Below, piece after piece: positions 1 to 6,402 of a DNA stretch of 10,445 nt. The translations under genes and the position numbers were made by a program. The notes below the pieces were generated by a model that saw nothing but the letters and a program-made list of their open reading frames with translations, ran no database searches and had not been told where the DNA came from. Source of the stretch: JBBDIO01 sp040880365 (GTDB taxonomy: Bacteria > Chloroflexota > Anaerolineae > Caldilineales > Caldilineaceae); the NCBI GenBank assembly GCA_040880365.1, contig JBBDIO010000299.1:1-10445 (forward strand), given 5' to 3'. Position 1 is the first letter of the stretch. Each line of letters begins with the position of its first letter.

Positions 1-991
1 GATAGTTCAGTGCCCGCGGGATGTTCGTCTCCCGCCGGTTGTCGGCAGGCGAAAACCAGATCGATCTCGCCGTTGCCGTTGATATCGCCCGCGGCCACGT
101 TATAGGGCTGGGCGCAGGCAAAAACAAGCGGCGTGCCGAAGGTGCGATCCGCCAGGATGGGGACCAGCAACGCCTGTTCGGGCTGGGCCACAAAAAGATG
201 GGGCCGGCCGCGCAGGTGGACAATCGAAATGAGCCGGTGCGCATCCTCTACATGCTCGGCAAAGCCCGCCTGTGGGTTGTCTTCTTCCACTGGCGGCGGT
301 GCGTTGAATTTGGCGGGCAGGGGCGTGGCGCGCGCGGCACAAATCCCATCTTTGCCGCCCCAATAGAGGGTGATGGTGCCCGCTTTGGTGCGAATCGCCA
401 GGTCGGCGTAACCGTCGCCGTCCAGATCGGCGGCGGCGGCCTGTTGGCCCGCGATATCCAGATCGACAAAGCGTTTGGGTTCATAGCCCAACTCGCTCTG
501 ATAGAAAATGCGTACCCGACCTTTGCTGATGAACGCCAGATCGGGCCGGCCATCGCCGTTGAAGTCGCCCACCGTGACCGCTGTCGCCTGGGGGGCCGGC
601 AGGTGTTGGTGGCGGCGTTCGCTCCAACCGGAGGGCGCGCCGTAGTAGATGGTAGCATTCAGCTCGCGGCGAATGCCGTTATACCAGTTGGCGATAACGA
701 GATCGTCATAGCCATCGCGATTGNNNNNNNNNNCCCCCCGCCTGGGGCGGGCAACTCTGTCGCCGGCGCCGCGTGCAGGATGTCGTCAAAGACCGTCGTG
801 GCCGCGCGTTCCCAGTGGTTTTGGCTGTTGCAAAAAATCAGGTCCAAATGCCCGTCGTTGTTAAAGTCATACTGATGAATCCGTTGCAAAACACCGGCCT
901 GCGAGACATAGAGATTTTGCCCGCCATTGCCAAATGTCCCCACCCGAAAGTCTTTGAAACCCTGGGTAATCCATCGATTCTCTTTTGTCAC
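1..991 (-). CDS. FG-GAP/VCBS repeat protein, incomplete (3' end outside window, crossed by assembly gap)
   Basis: This is the last gene of the transporter cluster. It starts with GTG at 991, with AGGGG 8 bases upstream as ribosome binding site, only 18 bases after the permease stop. The sequence shows five Asp-rich loops of the DxNxDGxxDL type: FNNDGHLDL before the gap, then NRDGYDDL, DFNGDGRPDL, DLDGDGYADL and DINGNGEIDL. These are typical of calcium-binding FG-GAP/VCBS blades, which usually form beta-propellers in extracellular or surface proteins. The N-terminus (MTKENRWITQGFKDF) has no visible signal peptide or membrane segment, which is odd for the family. The reading frame changes at the N run: codons begin at coordinates equal to 1 mod 3 upstream and 2 mod 3 downstream. 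The placeholder length is therefore wrong, rather than the gene being broken. About 330 codons are visible. Its ligand is unknown; a role linked to the transporter's substrate is inferred from position only. Confidence 0.85.
724..733. other. Assembly gap (10 Ns) inside the FG-GAP gene
   Basis: Ten Ns interrupt the FG-GAP protein. The frame on each side fits only if the true gap length is 2 modulo 3, so ten is a placeholder. The flank at 737-751 is a GC-only hairpin (CCCGCC, loop TGG, GGCGGG), a plausible cause of the assembly break. The Asp that normally begins the loop ending in NRDGYDDL falls in the missing sequence, so a few to perhaps ten residues are probably lost. Confidence 0.9.
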
Positions 992-1009
992 ACCGCTAAC
1001 CCCTATGTC

Positions 1010-1957
1010 CTATGTTTCTGTCTGTTTTGGATCCAGCGCGTCGCGCAGGCCGTCGCCGATGAAGTTGATGGCGAGGACCGTAATCGCGATGGCCAGGCCG
1101 GGCGGCACCCACATCCAGGGCATGGTCTGGAGCTTGGTCAGGTTTTGGGCATCAATCAACATATTGCCCCAACTGGCAGTCGGCGGCTGCACGCCCAGGC
1201 CCAGGAAGCTCAACCCCGCCTCGGCCATAATGGCCGCGCCCACGCCAAAGGTGGCATTGACGACCAGGGGGCTGACAATGCCCGGTAAAATATGTTTAAT
1301 AATGATGCGGCTGTCGCGTGTGCCCGTGCTGCGCGCCGCCATGATGTAATCCATTTCGCGCAGTTGCAAAATCTGGCCGCGATAGAGTCGGGTGGGGCCG
1401 GGCCAGCTGAGCAACCCAATCGCGATCATCACATTGTAGATACTGGGTCCCAAAATGGCGATGAAGACCAGAATCACGATCAGCGTGGGGAACGACATCA
1501 CAATATCGACCAGACGCTGGATCACCGAATCGACCAGGCCGCCAAAATAGCCCGAAAGCGCGCCCAATAGCAGCGCAATGACCTGATAAATGGTCACGGC
1601 CACGATGCCGACCGACACAGAAATGCGCGCCGCATGAATAATGCGGCTCAGGATGTCGCGGCCCAGATCATCGGCCCCCAGCCAATACACTGCATTGGGC
1701 GCAGAGCGCGAATCGGGGAAGTGGGTCTGGACCGGATCAAACGGGGCAATCTGGTCGGCAAAAATCGCCAACACCACCAGCAGCAGGATGACGGCAAGCC
1801 CGGCCATCGCCATGCGGTGGCGCAGAAACTGGCGCAAGGCGCGCCGCCGGGGAGAATAGTGCTTTTCGCCGCGCGCGCTGCCCAACGACTCTGCCAACTG
1901 GTTCAGAGACTCATCCCCTGCACTGGTCGCAGAGGCACTCTGCACATTCTGACTCAT
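1010..1957 (-). CDS. ABC transporter permease, OppC/DppC type
   Basis: This is an inner-membrane permease subunit for a family-5 (peptide/nickel/oligosaccharide) ABC importer, 315 residues, normal for the family. A hydrophilic N-terminus of about 48 residues leads into the first membrane segment (about 51-68, MAGLAVILLLVVLAIFA), as in OppC N-terminal domains. Family hallmarks are GADDLGRDILSRIIHAARIS at about 94-113, the EAA loop that contacts the ATPase at about 204-226 (MAARSTGTRDSRIIIKHILP), and AEAGLSFLGLGVQPPTASWG at about 245-264. The ATG at 1957 has GGAG six bases upstream. It should pair with the permease encoded just upstream as a heterodimer. The stop codon TAG is in the same frame as the following FG-GAP gene. 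The substrate cannot be read from the sequence, so the Opp symbol is not assigned. Confidence 0.95.
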   Translation of the reverse strand: MSQNVQSASATSAGDESLNQLAESLGSARGEKHYSPRRRALRQFLRHRMAMAGLAVILLLVVLAIFADQIAPFDPVQTHFPDSRSAPNAVYWLGADDLGRDILSRIIHAARISVSVGIVAVTIYQVIALLLGALSGYFGGLVDSVIQRLVDIVMSFPTLIVILVFIAILGPSIYNVMIAIGLLSWPGPTRLYRGQILQLREMDYIMAARSTGTRDSRIIIKHILPGIVSPLVVNATFGVGAAIMAEAGLSFLGLGVQPPTASWGNMLIDAQNLTKLQTMPWMWVPPGLAIAITVLAINFIGDGLRDALDPKQTET

Positions 1958-1974
1958 TCACCACTCCGTCACAG

Positions 1975-2017
1975 AAAAAATGCAAGTGTAGAAATTTAAG
2001 TGTAGAAATGCACTTGC
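1975..2017 (-). repeat. Tandem duplication and T-tailed hairpin between the two permease genes
   Basis: The 67-base spacer contains a near-perfect tandem repeat, AAGTGTAGAAATTT at 1984-1997 followed by AAGTGTAGAAAT at 1998-2009. It lies inside a 7-bp inverted repeat (GCAAGTG at 1982-1988 and CACTTGC at 2011-2017). On the minus (transcribed) strand the hairpin is followed at once by six Ts (1980-1975), which resembles a weak intrinsic terminator or attenuator. The 22-base loop makes strong termination doubtful. Confidence 0.4.
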
Positions 2018-2024
2018 CGGGCGC

Positions 2025-2999
2025 CTATTCATAGCGAATGCGCGGGTCTACGATTGCATAGAAAATATCGGCCAGCAGGTTGATCACCAGGACCATCACC
2101 GCGCCGACGACCACCACGCCCATCAAGAGCGGATAATCGCGGTCTATGGTCGCGGCGACGCCCAAACGCCCCATGCCGGGCCAGGCAAAGATGGTTTCCA
2201 CAATGACTGCGCCGCCCAGCAGATTCGCCAGATTGAGGCCCACGACCGTCACCACCGGCATGGCCGCATTGCGAAAGATGTGGCGCACGACAACGGTGCG
2301 GTTCAACAGCCCTTTGGCGCGCGCCGTGGTCACAAAATCCGAGTGGAGCACATCCAACACGCTGGCGCGTGTATAGCGGGCGAAGGTCGCCGAGCCATAG
2401 AGGCCGAGGATGGTGGCGGGCATAATCAAATGGCGCACCTGATCCCAGAACGACTGCCAGGCCGTATCGATGCCGCGCACGGAATTCATACCAAACGAGG
2501 GCAGCCAATTGAGCTGAATGGAAAATATATAGATGGCGGCCAACGCCACAAAAAAGGGCGGGGTGGACCACTGGGCCAGCGTAAAGACGCTGAGCAGATA
2601 GTCTAGCCACGAATATTGTTTGAGCGCCATAATGACGCCAGAGGTCAGGCCAATTGCGAGCGCGATCACCAGGGCCGCCACCGCGAGCCGGAGCGTGTTG
2701 GCTATGCGGTCCTGGAGCAGATCGGCGACAGGCGCTTTCTGTTGAAACGAGCGCCCAAAATTGCCCTGCGCCAGCTCATATAGCCAGCGCCCATAGCGGA
2801 TCAGCAAAGGCTGGTCCAATCCCAGCGACTCACGAATGGCCTGTATCTCTGCGGGTGTGGATTCTGCAATCTGTTCAAAGGGAATCATCGTATTGATGGG
2901 GTCCCCCGGCGCCAGATTGATCGCCAGATACACGAGAAATGTGATCCCCAGAAAGACAGGGATCGACAGGATCAGTCGCCGCATGATATAACGCGCCAC
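2025..2999 (-). CDS. ABC transporter permease, OppB/DppB type
   Basis: This is the first permease subunit of the importer, 324 residues, typical for the OppB family. The N-terminus MARYIMRRLILSIPVFLGIT runs straight into the first membrane helix (about 9-29), followed by the usual periplasmic stretch with APGDP (30-34) and LGLDQPLLIRYGRWL (59-73). More helices lie at about 103-125, 138-162, 190-205, 248-270 and 290-315. The EAA loop is at about 221-247, with the canonical ARAKGL. The C-terminal hallmark ETIFAWPGMGRLG is at 268-280, then RDYPLLMG. The GTG start at 2999 is preferred because GAGGAG lies seven bases upstream; the ATG at codon 6 has no better site. It lies 241 bases after the binding-protein gene and 67 bases before the second permease. 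Confidence 0.95.
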   Translation of the reverse strand: MARYIMRRLILSIPVFLGITFLVYLAINLAPGDPINTMIPFEQIAESTPAEIQAIRESLGLDQPLLIRYGRWLYELAQGNFGRSFQQKAPVADLLQDRIANTLRLAVAALVIALAIGLTSGVIMALKQYSWLDYLLSVFTLAQWSTPPFFVALAAIYIFSIQLNWLPSFGMNSVRGIDTAWQSFWDQVRHLIMPATILGLYGSATFARYTRASVLDVLHSDFVTTARAKGLLNRTVVVRHIFRNAAMPVVTVVGLNLANLLGGAVIVETIFAWPGMGRLGVAATIDRDYPLLMGVVVVGAVMVLVINLLADIFYAIVDPRIRYE

Positions 3000-3040
3000 C
3001 TGGCAGCTCCTCAGCTCCTCTAAAGCATTTTACACAGTGT

Positions 3041-3070
3041 CTGTTGCGTGCAAGCCTGTTGCGTGCAAGC
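3041..3070. repeat. Perfect 15-bp tandem duplication upstream of the OppB-like gene
   Basis: CTGTTGCGTGCAAGC occurs twice head to tail (3041-3055 and 3056-3070). The second copy runs into the palindrome GCAAGCTTGC (3065-3074), and GCTTGC at 3069-3074 can pair with GCAAGC at 3081-3086. It lies in the non-coding spacer between the binding-protein and permease genes. Confidence 0.85.
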
Positions 3071-3097
3071 TTGCCTATTAGCAAGCCACGCGCACGG

Positions 3098-3155
3098 ACA
3101 AAAACCAGGCTCACGCAGGATCACCGGCGCAAGCGCACCGGCAACCCTGCGTGAG
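3098..3155 (-). terminator. Hairpin with short T tract between binding-protein and permease genes
   Basis: A perfect 10-bp inverted repeat (CTCACGCAGG at 3110-3119 and CCTGCGTGAG at 3146-3155) encloses a loop that can itself fold (GCGC-AA-GCGC at 3127-3136). On the transcribed minus strand the hairpin is followed by CCTGG and then TTTTT (3104-3100). The five-base gap before the Ts makes it an imperfect intrinsic terminator. Partial termination or an mRNA-stabilising stem after the binding-protein gene is plausible, because binding proteins are commonly needed in excess over permeases. Confidence 0.45.
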
Positions 3156-3195
3156 GTTTGTCGTCAACGCCTACCTCAACTCTGGTCAGCTAACC

Positions 3196-3241
3196 GGGGT
3201 CAGGTGAGCAGGGACAGGGTCAGGGTCAGGTGATCTGACCC
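3196..3241. repeat. GGGTCAGGTGA repeats and hairpin just after the binding-protein stop
   Basis: GGGTCAGGTGA occurs at 3197-3207 and again at 3223-3233, with the hexamer CAGGGT duplicated at 3215-3226 between them. GGGTCAG (3223-3229) and CTGACCC (3235-3241) form a 7-bp stem with a five-base loop that touches the last base of the binding-protein stop codon. No T tract follows on the minus strand, so this is more likely an mRNA 3'-end structure than a terminator. Confidence 0.5.
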
Positions 3242-4989
3242 TATTCGCTCAGCCACCACAGTTCCGGTTTGCGCCAGACTTGCAGGTCAAACTCGTCTCC
3301 GGGCTGGATACCCTGGAAGTTACTGCTCCAGGCATGGAGCGTGACCGGCCCCACGAACATGATGCCTGGGGGATCCTCGTAGAGCATCCGGTCGATTTCC
3401 CACATAATCGGCGCGGCCTGCTCCTGGTCGGCCACGGCCAACGCCTGATCCATGAGCGCATTTAACTCTTCGCTCCCATATTGGACACCGCCGCACGCTT
3501 CCAGGGCAGTTTGGTCACCCAATACAGACGCATCAACGAAATTACACCCATAGAAGCCCCAGTTGGTGGGCGAACCGTGGCGCAAAATCTGCCACCAGGC
3601 ATAGGGATTTTCGGAAGTGGTGCCGCCGATCAGGGCAATCGTAAACCAGATTTTGTCGCGCTGGTTATACCATTCGTTGAGGATGATCGATTCCTCGATG
3701 GGCATAATCTCTGATTGGACACCGATATCGGCCAGATTCGCCTGAACAAATTCTGCGATACGCGCGCGCGGGCGATTGGCGGGCAAAACCACAATGCCCA
3801 CGGTGGTGTTTTCAAAGTCAAATTCGGCTTCTTCCAACAGTTGGCGGGCCAATTCCGGGTCATATTCATCGGCGGGGATATCGGGATTGGCAGGCCATGT
3901 GCCCGGTGTATACCACGAACGCACCTGCGTATTGCCCAGCCCGCCCAGGATCACCTGGTTGTAGGCATCGCGGTCGACCGCGACCGTGAACGCCTTGCGG
4001 ATGCGCGCATCGCGCAGATCTTCCTGATACCAGTGAAAGAAGAGGCCCCAGGTGCGCGTCTCGGCGGTCGAACCAATCGTGATGTCCGGGTTTTCGGCCA
4101 AACGCTCCGCGTCCAGCGAATCCAGATAGGTCACCAGATCGACTTCGCCCGATTCCAGACCGGCCAATGCGCTGTCATATGGCGCAATGCGCACAATCAC
4201 ACTATCCAGATAGGGGCGTCCCATATAGTAGTCGGCGAAGGCTTCAAACTCGATCGACTGCGCGCTCACATAATTCACCATCTGGAACGGGCCGGAGCCG
4301 ATGGGATTGTCTAGCCAGCGCGGGTGTTCGATCAGGTTTTCCAGGGGAACATCCTGCCAGAAGTGCGAAGGCACAGGAAGCATGGCCGCCAACTGGTAGA
4401 TCAAAGCGGCATTGGGCTGTTTGGTAACGACCTGGACTGTGTGATCATCGACAACCGTAACGCCGGTTGTGTTGTCGACTTCACCATTGCGAAATTCTTC
4501 ACACCCCACAATTGTCGTGTATTCGTTGAGGCGCGAGGGCGGATTGGTTTGGCCGCTGCACATGGTATTGAGCACAAAATAAATATCCTGGGCCACAATC
4601 GGCGCGCCATCATGCCAGAGGGCATCCTCGCGCAGGGCAATCGTCCAGGTAACGCCGTCTTCGGCCAGCGTGATCGATTCGGCCAAGCGCGGCTCCAGTG
4701 TGCCGTCGATTCTGCCCAACATGAGCGAATCCATGAAAAGGGGCATCAGGCGTCCGTCGTGGGTGCTGGCACCGTCAAAGTCGCCCGCGGGTCCCTGGAA
4801 GGTGTCGCCCGTGGTGAGGATCACCGTCCCGCCCGATTGCGGCTCCCCCGGGGCTGCGGCGTCGGATTCGGTTTCTGTGGCGGGGGCCTCGGCCGCGGGC
4901 TGCTCGGCGACCGGCGCGGCGCACGCGGCCAGCAACAGCGCAAGGAGGGCAAACATGGGTCCCAGACGAATCCATTGTTTTCGATGCAT
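3241..4989 (-). CDS. ABC transporter solute-binding lipoprotein, family 5 (OppA/DppA-like)
   Basis: This is the extracytoplasmic receptor that delivers substrate to the two permeases encoded downstream. It has 582 residues, normal for SBP family 5 (peptides, nickel, some oligosaccharides). A basic start (MHRKQWIRLG) precedes a hydrophobic core and the lipobox LAAC, with Cys23 as the predicted lipid-anchored residue. An Ala/Pro/Glu-rich linker follows at about 24-50. The mature domain begins near SGGTVILTTG, and the family signature is visible in the first 150 residues (GVTWTIALREDALWHDGAPI then VAQDIYF, matching the WTFxLRxGVxFHDGxPxTAxDV pattern). NPIGSGPFQMVNY and RIRKAFTVAVDRDA are further typical landmarks. 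The ATG at 4989 has AAAGGAG seven bases upstream. The substrate is not determinable here. Its position suggests the cluster promoter lies above 4990. Confidence 0.95.
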   Translation of the reverse strand: MHRKQWIRLGPMFALLALLLAACAAPVAEQPAAEAPATETESDAAAPGEPQSGGTVILTTGDTFQGPAGDFDGASTHDGRLMPLFMDSLMLGRIDGTLEPRLAESITLAEDGVTWTIALREDALWHDGAPIVAQDIYFVLNTMCSGQTNPPSRLNEYTTIVGCEEFRNGEVDNTTGVTVVDDHTVQVVTKQPNAALIYQLAAMLPVPSHFWQDVPLENLIEHPRWLDNPIGSGPFQMVNYVSAQSIEFEAFADYYMGRPYLDSVIVRIAPYDSALAGLESGEVDLVTYLDSLDAERLAENPDITIGSTAETRTWGLFFHWYQEDLRDARIRKAFTVAVDRDAYNQVILGGLGNTQVRSWYTPGTWPANPDIPADEYDPELARQLLEEAEFDFENTTVGIVVLPANRPRARIAEFVQANLADIGVQSEIMPIEESIILNEWYNQRDKIWFTIALIGGTTSENPYAWWQILRHGSPTNWGFYGCNFVDASVLGDQTALEACGGVQYGSEELNALMDQALAVADQEQAAPIMWEIDRMLYEDPPGIMFVGPVTLHAWSSNFQGIQPGDEFDLQVWRKPELWWLSE

Positions 4990-5041
4990 TGGGTTTCTCC
5001 TTTGTGAATTGGTTAAATAGTGAAGTGGTAAGTACCTCAGA

Positions 5042-5092
5042 TGGCTATATGTGGTAGGTGGCTATGTGTGGCAAGTGGCTATGTGCAGATAG
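5042..5092. repeat. Three 17-bp imperfect tandem repeats upstream of the transporter cluster
   Basis: Three head-to-tail units lie at 5042-5058, 5059-5075 and 5076-5092, each beginning TGGCTAT: TGGCTATATGTGGTAGG, TGGCTATGTGTGGCAAG and TGGCTATGTGCAGATAG. They lie 53-103 bases upstream of the binding-protein start codon, where an operator could act. A regulatory role is inference; slippage duplication is the alternative. Confidence 0.75.
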
Positions 5093-5562
5093 TATGGCGG
5101 TATGCATGAATTTGGGCAGGCGCCATTGGCGCACGCAGCCTACCGTTTCACCGGCTTTGCATCACCTGGGCGGCAAAGGACGCGTAGAAGTGGGCCTGGG
5201 CATGTGCTCCGTTTGTTCGAAACGGTTGGAAAAGGGTTCAGCCTCTTTCACCTATTGGCGCGCGCATGGTGGTGTGTATACTGATACAAAATTTGCGCAG
5301 AGGGTCACACGGGATTGGATATAAATGCACTACATACAACACGCTGGTAAACGAGGCGGTTACGGCAGGACAAATTCAAGACAAAACCTTGCCAATCACG
5401 CTTTCACACTCCAGATATTATTTCATCATCTGCCTATTTAGTCCAATGGGCGAAAAAGGGCACATCCAGCCCAGGATTCCGGTGAACTTTCTGCGCCGCG
5501 CGCTAGAGCAATGGCGAATGGCCCGGCAGTGTGTGCAGGCGCGCGGTGTCGTGACAGTTGTA

Positions 5563-5568
5563 TATAAT
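5563..5568 (+). promoter_or_regulatory. Possible -10 element (TATAAT)
   Basis: A perfect TATAAT hexamer lies 175 bases upstream of the 139-residue gene. No good -35 hexamer is found at 16-18 bases; the nearest similar sequence, GTGACA at 5551-5556, is only six bases away. It may be a promoter for the downstream gene, or chance in an AT-rich stretch. Confidence 0.25.
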
Positions 5569-5742
5569 AGTCGTGAAGGTTTTTTTGTTCTGAAGGACAA
5601 GCGGGTATTTTGGCTTGGGGTTCAGTTGTACTCTTGAGCTTCTTTATTGACTTGGGGCGTATGTGTTGGAGAAACGAAGATCAGGCCCCAATTCAGTGCA
5701 TCAGTTGCATGCCGCATCCAAATGTAGAGGAGAGGAAAGGGA

Positions 5743-6162
5743 ATGCCCAAGTCCGCCAAGTCTCAGAAAGGTTGGGTCTACGTCCCGCGCAGGCCGGCAC
5801 CGCCGACAGTGCCGGTTGCACTAAAGCGGGAAGTCGAGGAAAAGGCAAACGCGTTGGTGGAAGCGGTGCTCAAGCCGCGCTATGTGTCGCCGCCGGAGAA
5901 CCCGCAGTTCAACTACATCGAGGAACTCGGCACCAAATGGTACCGCAGCTCCTTCTATTTCTGCGCTCAGTACCGATCGGCAGGACCCTACGCCCTGGGC
6001 GGACAGTTTGAGACCAGGTTCGCACGCATGAAATACACTGGGGCTGGACTTTTCGCGCTGGCGTTTATGCGCTACACGGGCGAGTGGGTCGAGGTGTATG
6101 CCGGGCTGACGCTCGACGCCTGCCTGGCTAGCATCCGCGACGATGGATGGTTTCATCCGTAA
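5743..6162 (+). CDS. Uncharacterised 139-residue protein
   Basis: I do not recognise a named family. The ATG at 5743 follows a purine-rich stretch (AGGAGAGGAAAGGGA) that serves as ribosome binding site. The protein has a basic, Pro-rich N-terminus (about 1-27, with PRRPAPPTVPV), a predicted helix at about 28-44 (KREVEEKANALVEAVLK) and then a Tyr/Trp/Phe-rich core at about 57-120. Striking stretches are FNYIEELGTKWYRSSFYFCA (57-75 area), FETRFARMKYTG (89-100) and FALAFMRYTGEWVEVYAGLT (104-123). It ends in LDACLASIRDDGWFHP. There is no signal peptide or membrane segment, so it is probably cytoplasmic. The alternating aromatic/polar residues suggest a small beta-sheet domain. The composition is that of a genuine conserved protein, and I recall similar short hypothetical proteins with FNYI...KWYRS and EWVEVY motifs, but I cannot name the family. 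It stands alone between a long upstream spacer and an inverted repeat. Confidence 0.85.
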   Translation: MPKSAKSQKGWVYVPRRPAPPTVPVALKREVEEKANALVEAVLKPRYVSPPENPQFNYIEELGTKWYRSSFYFCAQYRSAGPYALGGQFETRFARMKYTGAGLFALAFMRYTGEWVEVYAGLTLDACLASIRDDGWFHP

Positions 6163-6266
6163 GCACGGCGAATGCTTGGGAGTCATGGCGTGTGAGTATG
6201 TCAGATGTAGAAGCCCTGCAAACCGCTATACGCGACCATGCGGCTCACCTCGTGAATTGGTTAGTT

Positions 6267-6329
6267 GACTGGTTGTTGACTGGTAGCCCGTAAACTGCCG
6301 GTTGGCGGATCACCAGTCAACAACCAGTC
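6267..6329. repeat. Perfect 18-bp inverted repeat with 27-base loop
   Basis: GACTGGTTGTTGACTGGT (6267-6284) and its exact reverse complement ACCAGTCAACAACCAGTC (6312-6329) flank a 27-base loop. The left arm overlaps an 11-bp tandem duplication (GTTGACTGGTT then GTTGACTGGTA, 6264-6285). The element starts 104 bases after the 139-residue gene and ends 73 bases before the ELWxxDGT gene. As RNA it would form a strong hairpin that could end upstream transcription, but a G-rich stretch rather than a T tract follows. A palindromic mobile-element remnant is the main alternative. Confidence 0.9.
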
Positions 6330-6402
6330 TGGGGGGATTTGCAGGGGGACTCGCCGCCGCGCCTACATTATCCCACCTAGCCACACCGGAGAAAGAACCA
6401 CA

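Larger units (their letters stand above)
4990..5742. other. Intergenic region between divergent genes, no convincing CDS
   Basis: These 753 bases separate the minus-strand transporter cluster from the plus-strand 139-residue gene, so promoters for both should lie here. The stretch is AT-richer than its surroundings. It contains three 17-bp tandem repeats close to the transporter cluster and a TATAAT hexamer towards the other gene. Open frames exist, for example plus 5266-5637, but they lack a ribosome binding site, compositional bias and recognisable motifs. I see no RNA gene or mobile element. Confidence 0.6.

Noticed and set aside
248..658. Minus-strand open frame of 136 codons within the FG-GAP gene
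   Set aside because: It is an out-of-frame shadow rich in Arg/Pro/Trp. The true frame in this interval gives the FG-GAP repeats.
21..875. Long plus-strand open frame of 284 codons crossing the N run
   Set aside because: It is antisense to the FG-GAP gene, whose minus-strand frames carry clear DxNxDGxxDL motifs. It reads through the Ns and shows no domain logic.
5042..5092. CRISPR-like array
   Set aside because: The units are contiguous 17-mers without spacers and there are only three. These are simple tandem repeats.
5266..5637. Plus-strand open frame of 123 codons in the 753-base intergenic region
   Set aside because: It has no ribosome binding site, no recognisable motif and mixed composition, and is probably a chance open frame.
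6331..6369. Promoter for the ELWxxDGT gene (TTGCAG at 6339-6344, TACATT at 6364-6369)
   Set aside because: The spacing of 19 bases is too long and both hexamers match poorly.
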